A stretch of DNA of 64,000 nt. Origin: Campylorhamphus procurvoides (lineage: Eukaryota > Chordata > Aves > Passeriformes > Dendrocolaptidae). The translations under genes and the position numbers were made by a program. The stretch's first letter is position 1. Each line of letters begins with the position of its first letter. The stretch is from NCBI GenBank assembly GCA_013396655.1, contig WBMV01000298.1, positions 3,131,644 to 3,195,643 of the forward strand, in the 5' to 3' direction. Below, piece by piece: positions 11,437 through 22,334 of this stretch. The notes under the pieces were generated by a model. The model was not told where the DNA came from, did no database searches, and was given only the letters and a program-made list of their open reading frames with translations.

Positions 11437-14131
11437 AATAGTAATAACTCCTGAGGAATAGATTTGATGCTCATAGTGTTGTCACAGCAGCTTGTCTTCA
11501 GCCAGACTTGTAAAACTCTAGGAAGTGAAAAGCTCTAAGGAGTCTAGAGAAAGAGGGAGTTTATTTCAGCTTTAACAGGTATAATTGTTTGATCTTTCTC
11601 TTACAGGTCTACTAAAAGAAGAAAATTGTTGTGTCTATCAAACTTCTGCGTAGAATGAAATTCCTATGCATAAAGTATCTGCTACTGAAGGGTACTGTTG
11701 CTCTGTACCTAGACCTTAGAAGTAGTGTGTGTGTATTTAAAGATCTCTACAGTTCTTGGTTTTATATGTTGGTGTAAAGTTGGGTAAATTATCTTGACAA
11801 GGAATCCCACTGCTCAGAGCATTCATTTTCCCCCATGGTTTTTACTGCAACATTCTGAACAGCAACATTGCAAAACTCCGTCAAATGAATTGCAGCTAGC
11901 AGCAAGAAATGAGGAAATGGTGAAAGGAATACTTTCCCAGAAAGCACAATGATAAAATTGAGTAAGAATTTCAAGTGTTACAGAACTTTTTAAAATTACT
12001 TAATTCAATGCATTAGACTGAAATATATTGAATAATGTGGTGAAGCTCTACATGTGTAACTGAAGAAGGATTGAAGTGATTGATACAATACATTTTTCGT
12101 ATTTAAGAAGACGGTGCTTTTGATGGAGTTTTACCAATGGAAGGAGACAACGCAGTCCATGGTGCTTTCTGATTACCTATTTGTGCAGGTAACAGGCACC
12201 TTCACTGCCATGTTTCTTCCCGATCTTGTCTCTCCCAGCTCAACACCAGATTGCTTCTGCCCAGAGGAGCATGAGTGTGCTAATGAGCACTCATCTGCCA
12301 GAAGGGAGGAGGCTATCATGAATCCAGCAACAAAAAAATGTGGCAGAAGTCAAGGTGGACTAAATAATCTCACCCCCTGCCACATGATACACAGTGGTCT
12401 TGATTCTGGATTTTATATGAACGATAAAAGTCTTAGGAAGGTTCCCAGAAAAGGGACTGAGTTGCTCTTAGCTTTTCCTTTAATGTGGGACTTCAGAAGA
12501 TGATTTCAAACCTATTAAAATTTTGATCTCTAACAAGCTTAACATAAAATACTGGAGCTTATTAATCTTCTTGGCCTCTGTTCTGAATAAAATAGAAAAT
12601 CAATGCATTCTATAGATAGGATCAAGCATTTTTCACTCAGAAGGAACATTAACCTTTTGGTAACTGTTTTATTTTTGAGCATGTCAAGTTAAGAAAAAAG
12701 CGCCAATAACAATATAATTATTTATTATAAAAGTGTTTTCCTTTTGCAAACAAATTAGTATCTTCTAGGTAAAACAAAATAGCAGTTAAAGAAATAGACT
12801 CTTAACACCTCAGTCATTGAATATCTACGCATATTGTCACAGAGCTTACTACTAGCTATTTTTATTTGGCCTTTTCCTGAAAATCAGCCATATGTTCTGT
12901 GGGCGTTTTATCAGCTGATTGCGTGTAGCAGAAGTGTCCCCAGATGCAGGATGTACAGGAACTCTTGGGTAAACTTAGTGAGTAGTAGAATTTAGTCTTT
13001 AAGATCTCTGTGCATTTTCTGGTAATTAATCATGATTTTAAATCTCTATGGGCATTTCACAGTAATTAATCATGGTGAGACAAACATCTCATTGACAGCC
13101 CCCCCTGCTTCTGAGGAGTCATCTATCCACAGTCAGTATATGATCTGTCTCATGCATAGGCGGTGTAAAATGGATCTGAAATAGACTTGGGCAGCAGGGA
13201 GCAGTAGTGTGACATACAGCAAAATAGAGTGTACTGCAGTGTTGAGAGACTAAAATAAATAAATTACAGTGACCTTACATACAGCTGCAAAAATTCGGCA
13301 GCTAAAGTGTGTTTGAAGTTGGGAGTGCTAATTCATTGGATGATTCTGAAGACACTCCAAGTTTTATAGCTGAGACTGCTGCAGCTGAACTCCTGGGGTA
13401 CACTAGTTCAAGTCTTTACTTTTGCCTACATCTCTAATAAGAAAAAAAAGCTGAATAGGATGAAGGGAGCACATTCATTTATTTAGATTAGCCAGCAAAG
13501 TGACAAGTATGTCTTGATGCCAAAATGAAGCTATGTAAACCATCCTCCTGAGAGTAGGCATATGCAGGGGAGGTGCTGGAGCATTGAACCATGTGGAATA
13601 TGATGGGCAGTACAAGAAGCTCTGATTTGCTGTGAAGTGTGCTACCTTTTAAGTCCTTCCTGACTGCAGTGCTTTGGTTACTGACCCACTTTTCAATGCC
13701 TTGGTCACTTTGCTGCATCTTTGGGCCTTGCACCAGCCCATCCAAGCCACCAAACAAGAGCACGGGCCCAAAGTGAGACTGCGGTGACACGATCTACGGA
13801 TGTGTAAAACCTGGCACTGGACATGGAACACCTTGAGAGGGAAGAGAGACCTGTGATTATGGGTCTCAGTGCGAAATAATGGCTTTGCAGTCTACACAGT
13901 GTCTTCTGCTACAGGCAGGGGACAAGAGACAGGCGGTACTTGAGGAAGCCTTATTTGCGTAGGAAAAACCACTGACTTCTGATACCTGGGAGGTATCTGG
14001 GCTGTTTTTTATTTTATTTTTTATTTTAAGGAGAGCAATCTTATTACTTGCAGGTGAGTGTTTTTCTCCTGTTCTTTCTTAAGGTAATCACAAAATTCTC
14101 AGTCTGAGAGAAGCAAGACCAAGCACTGAAG

Positions 14132-14219
14132 GTTGGCATTTCTTCTTCCCTACCCCCTTCTCCTATCTCCTTCTTTCCTCTCTCTCTTCCTTCATCCCAC
14201 CCTTCTTCTCCTTTCCTCA
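14132..14219. repeat. Polypyrimidine tract
   Basis: Nearly 90 bases are almost entirely C and T (CCCTACCCCCTTCTCCTATC and similar), interrupted only by scattered A. The complementary purine strand gives a spurious Glu/Gly/Lys-rich frame. Tracts like this can form triplex DNA. Confidence 0.75.
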
Positions 14220-17022
14220 ATATCACTGATGTCCTGTGCAAACTTCCATTTTTTCCAAAATACCCTCAGCATGAAACACTGAGCCAGTTTTCTGGCTCTT
14301 TTTCTACTTCCTTATGATCTTCAAGTCTCTGAGTATTCCTGAAGGCCAAATACCCATACAACAATGCACAGCACTCAGTCTTCCTTCCAAAACATCTTTT
14401 ATACATTAAAAATACTGCCATTGTCCTTTATAAATTCTTACAATACCCGGGTTATTAAGTGGAGCTCCATATTTGGGCACCTAGAGATCAGATGTTTAGG
14501 GTGAGCAACAACAGCAGCTCAGCAGGACATCAGTGGCATGTTTCAGTGATTAACTTGATATGATACTATGAAAAATTCACAAGGTTTTCAGAGACAGCAC
14601 TGGGAGCATGATCAAGTACAGAATCTCTCTTCTTGTTGTTTTAAAATCCAGGAAACACATGTATGTATTCAAACAAACATTAGAAAAGGTATGAAAAGAA
14701 AAGAAATTGGCAAGCAGTCTAAAGAGGGAGAGTGGTCTGGCATTGAGGGAAGAGCACTACCTACTGGGATTGGATGTGGAGTAGGACCAAAATTGGCTTC
14801 ATGTAATCTGAAAGTTAACTAAAGCAGAAAGACCAAGGAAAAGCTTTTGTACTGCTACTGTTCCTAGAGAAACTACTCTGAAGATAAACTCTTAAACCCT
14901 GCAAGGTCTCCTATGAGCACCGTAGCTTGACTGGATGGACTTGTCTACTACTGTTGCACAACATTACCCCCACCCATGCCTGGGATAAATGGTCATCAGT
15001 CTGAACCATTCTGGAAAACAGATTGGCCTGAGGTATGATGCAGAGCAAATTCCTACCCTCTTTGAGCTCATCTCCTGCTTTATCTCCAGGATTGTCTTTA
15101 TTTGGCTGAAAGCACTACAGTTGTCATCTCAGAAAATTGGTTACATTTCTGGTTTTAAATGTCTCCACTTTTACCACCTAGGTAAGGAGGCTTTTTGTGC
15201 AGTGAAGGCCCTTATTACAAATGTGTTAAAATTGCCACATGTATTTCTAAGGCAGTTAATATGTACCTGTATATTATTACTTGGAATATGAAAGGCACAG
15301 TAAGAGTTTTAAAATGGCAGTGCACCGACAGGGGATACAATCAATTAAGACTCTGGGTTAATGAAGTTTACAAGTCTAGTTATCTTCACCAAGTTGATTT
15401 TACTGCTATGTGTCAGAACCTACAAATCAGTTTGGAGATAAGTTTGCAGGTATGAGAGAAAGAGAGGATCAGTGTGGAAATGCACCTGAATTGTCTTGCC
15501 AACCAGCAAAGTCCCTTTCCCAGTCAGGACAATAAGAAACCTCCCATCCCCAGGAGAGTGCTGTCTTGGAAAGTGAATCCCAGTTGTCATGATGCTCTCT
15601 TGAAGATAATCATAAGGAAAAGGTAAGGTGGAGGTGTAGCATAGTCTGTGTGCCTCAGAGAAACCTGTCTAATTCTTTAGCTTCACAGACACAAACATCC
15701 TGAACTGTGTCTTAGCAGATCACTTCTCTTGCATATCAAACACAGCAAAGAGCAGAGGCATTTAACACACAGCTTGGAGGAGCTGCTACAGTAACAGAAA
15801 TCCAGTTCATCTCCTCCCAGAAAAATGTTTATAAAAATTTGCCAAAGGCAGAAAAAATGAATTAATCTAATAAATCAAAGACTTTTGGATATGTCACATG
15901 AATGGCAATATTGAGATCGAACTTCTAAGCAGATGTGGGAATGCAGAAACTGATAACCTTCTATGCCCATCTTAAAATGAGGGTCAATTAGCAGACAAAA
16001 TAATGAGCAGATGGCTTCTCTGAATAATCACAATTTGATTTGGATACTGGTAAGATCTGAAGCTAAAACACATGCTTTTCACTGCCCAGTGCTCGAGAGC
16101 CCACTCTATTAATACCACTCTGCCATCATCATCCCGACTGTGAGAGAAACCATGACCTGACAGTACTAAACAGAGAGAACAGACAATACCAGGATCACTG
16201 TCAGGTTCGTCTTTTTGCCAGGTGCCTTTTAAAAGTTTTGAGTTCTACTGCTGTCTTCATTCACGTTTTTTTTCTTTTTTTACCAACCTTTTCTACCCTG
16301 TTCCTTCTCATTTCTGTCTTTCCTTTTGGCATCTGTTTAAGGAGTCTTTGGTTTAGCTAGTTGAGTCTGAGTCTTTTAAACACCTCCAAAATGACAGCTA
16401 AAAGCAGTATATTACAGAGATTACTACTGCCATCAAATTGGCAGTTTTTGAGGTGGCTGACAGAGGCAAGTGCTGTGCCTACATTTTTTTCTAACAAAGA
16501 AACTACAACTAAAACTCTGAAACCAAAGTCATGCTTTCTGGTTTTGCTGTGGTTTCTTTTCCTCTGTTGTATATGCTTCACTTGTTCGTCTTCAAGAAAA
16601 CAAAATCAGGTCACAATTCTCTCTCCAGGCCATTTGAATAAGGTTGTCTCTTTTTCAAAATCCTGCCAACCAGTTCTAAAAATGTCACAAAATTTATAGA
16701 AATTTTAACATATATGTTCATAGAATTCCCTAGTGACGATGTATTTGTGTTGGGTAAGGTTTAACAAACCACCTGATTTACTTTTCCAAGCTGCATAATG
16801 ACATCAGAGATGAAAGGTTTTACTTCCGCATTTTAGGAATCCTTTAAAAAAACAAATGGAAAAGTAAAATTTTCAGTCACTGGTCATTTCAAAATAGCGA
16901 AGACTGAATTGCAGTAGCTGGTAATTGCCATTGTTATTACTTATCACAGTAAGCCAGGGGAGTTTTCTTTAAATTTCTTTAAACTCAGATATTTAGGTGT
17001 CATCAAAACACAGTGATTAATC

Positions 17023-17064
17023 TAAATAGAATTTTGTATGGAAAAATTCATACAATTCTATTTA
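17023..17064. repeat. Imperfect inverted repeat (hairpin)
   Basis: TAAATAGAATTTTGTATG (17023-17040) and CATACAATTCTATTTA (17049-17064) are complementary over 16 bases with a two-base TT bulge, around an 8-base loop. The stem is short for a microRNA precursor. Confidence 0.7.
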
Positions 17065-20000
17065 AATCTTCCATAAGAGTCTAGTTTATACTTTGTTGAA
17101 ATTGACTCATTTGGTAAGTCAGCCCACCCATTCTTTATTGAATCACTCCATATTCAATACACATTTATCAACCTGAGGGCAGACAGAAAGGAACCTCGAT
17201 AAAAAAATGTTTAGACAGATTTCCTCAGTGTTAAAGGATGCCACATACAAGAGGTTAGTAAAATAACAATCGATGGAAAAACATGTTGCAGGAACTTCCC
17301 TGTGTAAACTATGAAGAAAATTTAGAATGCAGTCACATCAAGCTCTCTAAACAAAATCTGCTTCTCTTTCTTGGTATCCCACACTTTTTTTAGCACCGAA
17401 ATAACAGAAAACAATAAAGAAGGATCATAAATACTATAAAGTTTTGCAGTGTTGTGATAACAGGAACTGAAACACAGGTATTGCAGCTGGCAGTGTCTGC
17501 TATACCTGTAAGTTCTGTACATTCATCAAAGTCCTTGCAGAGACTGAATGACCTTCAGATGTTGTCCTTTGATGCTGTGAGGTGATCTGGTTCAAAGCTC
17601 TTCTGCTTCAGAGTTAAAGATGTGTAGGAGCCAGATGCCATTGTGTCAGAACAAAATCGCTGACAAGTAGTTAGGGATACCATTATCAGCTAGTGCAAAA
17701 GTTTAACAGAGCCAACTGAAGGCTTTTCTATGATGTGATACATTACCTTTCTTTAGCCCTTAGCAAAGAATCCACTTAATTTCCTTAAATTCTGCATAAA
17801 CAGGTTCTTTGCAGGTGAATGCAGAGGGTGCGTTGAAATGAAAACGTCTCTGACCAGCGAACTGTAACATCTTCAGTCCTCTGAAAACTATGAGATACTC
17901 AGATCTTTGCACAAATAAAATGGGGATCATTGCTTACTTTCATTGCCTTTCATGACAGCTTATGGTAGGCTAATATCTGCAGCCCTTTAGTGTCTATGTG
18001 TCACTGTCTTAAAGACATTATCTTCTAGCTTACTGACGAGATTTGACATTAAAAATTAGGTGGGTCAGAGGGGCAAATTTAGTCTTTAGCGATGTTTGAC
18101 TATTACTAGTAACTGTTTCTGATTACCTCTTGCTTTATAAAATGAATGCCCATATATGCTACAGCCCTTGAGGAATAATACCAAAATTTCAGACGACACA
18201 TATCTGTTCAGCACCTGCAGACTAAGGTGTATACACCCCATAGATAACAGGGTTATGTGTCATCAGTGACTTTAACTGCAAAATGGTGTTAGAAGTACAG
18301 CTCCAATACTCATCATTTAGATTTCTGATTTTTTTTAAACCTGGACTTAATTTTGCCTTTATTCTCCAGGCTATGAGATGGCAATGTTTTAAAGCCCTTT
18401 CATATTACTTTTTGGACTCTGGAGACTGACATTTTCTTCATGTTTATACCATAAAAGGGAAAACAGACTTACCTGGCTTTCTGAATGGAAGTTTCCTTGT
18501 TTTCTATAATCTCTGTAAAATCATCTTCCATAGCTCTCCGTTCCTCATATCATTCATCTCAGCTCTCTGCTGTGCCTATCACTGATCTGAACAGTGTACC
18601 TGTTTCAAAGCTAGTACAGTCTCCCAGAAAAGGGTACATTCAGATCCATTGCATGCTCAGCGTCTTGAAAGATTGCCCGTATGCTGAAAGGAGAATTTAA
18701 ACCTTATCAGAGTGAAAAGAGATCTATCCATCTGTGAGGAATTCTAAGTTGGATGTGCTAAATTTTGTTAGTGGTCCTCTTTCCTGAGATAAGTCAAGGT
18801 TTGGAACATGTCATTGATTTATTGTTTTCATTAACATGATGGAACACAACAAGTAGAGTGCTGCCATTGAGTTTGCTGGACCTCTCCTGTAGTGCAATAC
18901 TCAGCCATTATCAGATGTAATTAGCATGTTTGAGGCAATATATTAGTCCACCACAAATGCTTTTTAAAAAGAGAAGGGACATTGTATTGAGTGCTTTATG
19001 ACTTTCTTGAAGAGTCTAAAAGCTTTTTAAAGGAGTAAAAAGCTGTTCACACTAGAAGAGCTGAATCAAGGCTCTTCAGGAAAACAGGGATGGAGAATTG
19101 CTGTTAGCAAAGCAGTGACATGGAAAACCACTAAATAAATTTAAAAATATTGATACCAACAGTATAAGAAGAAACTTCTGGCAGCATCATTCATCCACAG
19201 AGCCTCCACACATTACAGCTTGTATAGGAAGATCAATATCATGGCAAGAGCTGATGGAGGGCTGAGCCCTAAACAATTTGGGATTTTGAACCTAATGTAT
19301 CCTTGAGTAGTGAAAAAAAAGAGATTGGGTGGATGGAGGAATAACGCATATATCTTCTCTTTTATGCATACAAAAAACAATAAAGCAGCAGTTTCTCTTG
19401 TTTGTGAAAAGTGTTGAGGAATAAAACAGTGACTGAGGAAAACTGAGAGCTCCTCGCAGAGGTATCCAGTATGAAAACTTGCAGTTATAAAAAGTAGATC
19501 TAGGTGCAAGTTTGAAGGTAGACCAAGATGATCTGCCACTTGCCGTCTTGGGCCTGATGCATGTGATTTTGTACATGACCTTAGCAGAAAGTGTGCCTAC
19601 TCAGAATGGCTTGTGGTACTTAAATGGTAGAGAAACCCCCCACCAAGTTTTTCTTGTTTTATCTCCTACCTCTGGTACTCTCAGATCCTACTGTACTCGT
19701 CTTCTGTAGAAAATATGGCTGTATTTTTTGATTAGTGATGAGAATGGATTTTCTGATATTTCGAGCACTTTTGTTTCTCCTTCCAGTGCTAAGAGAAGAC
19801 AGAACATATGAACACACTGTCCAACACAAGTGATAAACAATGAAGGGAACAAATCCTTGTTCAGTTTTCCCAGTCCTTAGTCACTGTTCTCTCACTGTCC
19901 AGCACAGAGACCTCATCTGGGTGCTGAGAAACTGCTGCTTGACCTGAACTTCTGTTTTGGGCTAAAGTAAGGAGTAAAAGGCAGAAAGTGTCTCAATGTT

Positions 20001-20347
20001 TAGATTAACATACACTAGCTGACAGTTGACCAAATTAAAAGTCAGGGCAACGAGCAGGGTTTTTTCCCATAGTTAGGTCAAATATCTGCTGGAGCAATTT
20101 ATGAGGCACAGTAATAAGTTCCTCTTCCCTTGAAATAACTTTCTTTTCCACTGGAATGTTTTTGAAACAAGGTAATTGTCTTAGGAGATGTTCCACAACT
20201 GCTGGGTTTGAACCAGCATCCAGTGGTCTTTGTTTATTAGTGAGAAGAGAGAAATATGGTGCTGCCTTGGAATATGCTAGAGTTTCATGGCCATTTCAGA
20301 TTTTACAAACGCAAAGGATATAACACAAGTATACTAATATTTATACA

Positions 20348-21034
20348 TCAGCCCATTCTGGCCAGTGACACAGATGCCCAGATATTGATGACCAGCACCA
20401 ACTTGGTATAGACATGTGACTGTGCCTGGAGAAAAGGAACTTGTGCTTCCTGCATGGATCTCTTTTGTCCACACAAATACTGTAATGGAGATTTCTCTTC
20501 CAGTGCTGTCAGTTGTCTCACGGTGTTTGTTTGCAATATTGTGCTGAGGAGAAATGTTCTAGAGAATATTGCTCTGTCCTTTCTTCTCTTTATAAGGTGT
20601 TCTTGTCCTGATTGATAGCTTATTATCTTGATAGCACAAAATGGAGGAGCTGGTAAAGAGAATTCATCTGAAGGCAAAAACCAAGGGGTTATTTTGTGTG
20701 TGTAAAGTAATCTGAGTGACAAACACAGCAAAAAAGGCCAACACTGAAGAGAATTTAATTTATTATGGAAAACAACTGACAAAGCTGCAACCATGCTTGG
20801 CTGTGTGGTATAAGTAAAACTATAATAGTTGCCATTTATATACTCTGACTTGAAAACAGGCTGCTGTGCCATTTCCATGTAGGGTGATACTGTGTGTTTT
20901 TCATACAAGATTACTTTTTCCCTTCGTATGCCACCTCCTTGGAATCCATCAAACAGATTATTCCAAAGTGACCTTGTTGTAATAGTATGTATATTAAATT
21001 TATACATAGCCTCAAATAAAGCACAAGTTTGCAT
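20348..21034 (-). other. Unexplained 228-codon open frame
   Basis: This is the longest uninterrupted frame of the window. I recognise no domain, signal peptide or catalytic motif, and composition is rich in Leu, Ser, Thr and Ile as expected for translated AT-rich DNA. Its N-terminal codons fall in copy 1 of the 58-bp direct repeat (21027-21084). With roughly 40 % GC, a chance frame this long in 64 kb is uncommon (my rough estimate is about one window in a hundred or fewer) but not impossible. No promoter, splice site or poly-A signal was tied to it. I list it as an observation, not as a gene. Confidence 0.2.
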
Positions 21035-21084
21035 TATTGAATATATGAGTAGGGCAAGCAGTAGCAGTATTAATTTTGTTTAAT
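21027..21084 (+). repeat. 58-bp direct repeat, copy 1
   Basis: The block beginning GTTTGCATTATTG and ending GTTTAAT matches 21656-21713 at 50 of 58 positions without gaps. Flanks outside the block do not match. Origin unknown. Confidence 0.85.
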
Positions 21085-21655
21085 ATTATGCCTACTATAT
21101 GGAGTTAAAAGATTGGACGATTTACTATCCATTTCAAGGGAAGTTATTGCAGTTTGGTACTAACATTCTCAGCATTTTCTTTTCTTTTCTTTTTTAAATC
21201 TGTAGTATAGTAATTGAGAAATAACAGAAAATTTCACAGACTATTGTACTATCACCATCAGTGGCCTGGCTGCCTTGTGAGGGCTGAGAGTGACAGTGGG
21301 ACTGGATGAAGTCAGTAATGGGGTCAGCTGAGACACCATGGCCCCCAAGGCTGGCCCTGCCATGGTGAAGCCAGGAGTTCCAATACATGGGTGTGGACTG
21401 GAAGCAGTGGGTGCATGGAAGCAGCAACTTTATAGGCTGCATGAGAGTTCCCTGTAACCTCCAAGGAATGGTGCTTTCCCTGGCTGTGCTGGTGGGATGC
21501 TGGCCCTGAACCATGGAAGCTGAACCCCAGAAGGCAGGATGCTCTCAGCACCTTTAGAACAGCAAGAAGAAATAGGTAAAGCACAGACACATCTGTGGAG
21601 TGATAACATAATGAGCTTTTGGGTATGCATTTCTTGGAGCATCTATAAGGCATTT
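21085..21655. other. GC-richer spacer between the direct repeats
   Basis: The 571 bases between the two 58-bp copies are richer in GC than the surroundings from about 21240 to 21540. Overlapping minus-strand frames of 106 and 109 codons run through it in different registers, without a recognisable product. It may be an old insertion of unknown type. Confidence 0.4.
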
Positions 21656-21713
21656 GTTTGCATTATTGGATGTATGAGTAGAGCAAGCAGTGGGAATATT
21701 AATTGTATTTAAT
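21656..21713 (+). repeat. 58-bp direct repeat, copy 2
   Basis: Ungapped partner of 21027-21084 with 8 substitutions in 58 positions. A CR1 fragment begins about 80 bases downstream. Confidence 0.85.
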
Positions 21714-21794
21714 GTGGTCCATTCCCTTTAATCTGGTCCATTGCTCTGTGGAGCTACATGAATACCTTCTGCATAGCTCCTCTGTTGTACCACA

Positions 21795-22334
21795 CTTTCT
21801 CCCTGTACTCAGCACTGGTGAGGCTGCACCTTGAGTACTGTGTTCAGTTTTGTGCCCCTTACCTCATAAAGGATATTGAGGTCCTGGAGTGTGTCCAGAG
21901 AAGAGCAACAAAGCTGGGGAAGGGTCTGTAGCACAAGCCTAGTGCGGATTTGTTGATGGAGGTGGGGTTGTTTAGCCTGGAGAAAAGGTGGCTTGGGGGT
22001 ACCTTATTGCTCTCTACAACTACCTGAAAGGAGGTTGTAGCAAGGTGGGGATTGGTCTCTTCTCACAGGTAACAAGCAATAGGACAAGAGAAAATGGCCT
22101 GAACTTCTGCCAGGGGAGGGTTAGGTTGGAATTTAGAAAACAATTGTTCACAGCAAGGGTTGCCAGGCATTGAAACAGGCTACCCAAGGAAATGGTGGAG
22201 CCACTGTCCCTGGAAGATTAATGTGGCACTTAGGAACATAGTTTGGTGGTGGCCTTGGCAGCAATGGGTTAATAGTTGGACCCAATGATCTTAAATGTGT
22301 TTTCTAACCTAAAGAGTTCTATGATAATATGATT
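21795..22334 (+). mobile_element. CR1 LINE, 5'-truncated, plus strand
   Basis: Landmarks in order are CTCAGCACTGGTGAGGCTGC, TTGAGTACTGTGTTCAGTTT, GTCCAGAGAAGAGCAACAAA, TTGTTTAGCCTGGAGAA and ACTACCTGAAAGGAGG. It then runs through AATGATCTTAAATG to the 3' tail TTCTATGATAATATGATT. A fragment of the frame (21988-22173) reads [20 protein letters not shown], diagnostic of the CR1 pol C-terminus. Only the last 540 bases or so remain, with small deletions and stops. Confidence 0.93.

Larger units (their letters stand above)
9991..20347. other. Ten-kilobase gene-free stretch
   Basis: No gene and no confident interspersed repeat are seen. It holds T-rich runs (10828-10858, 11397-11436), a pyrimidine tract (14132-14219) and a small hairpin (17023-17064). 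The longest open frames (12114-12503 plus, 129 codons; 16361-16699 plus, 112 codons) show no family motif and no splice context, and are taken as chance. Confidence 0.6.

Noticed and set aside
12114..12503. 129-codon plus-strand frame
   Set aside because: No recognisable domain, no splice or promoter context. This length is expected by chance in 64 kb read in six frames.
13488..13831. Minus-strand frames of 100 and 60 codons
   Set aside because: Overlapping registers without a motif; no repeat or gene signature found.
16361..16699. 112-codon frame with a Phe/Leu/Cys hydrophobic run resembling a membrane segment
   Set aside because: The run comes from a T-rich stretch. An antisense frame overlaps, and there is no family resemblance.
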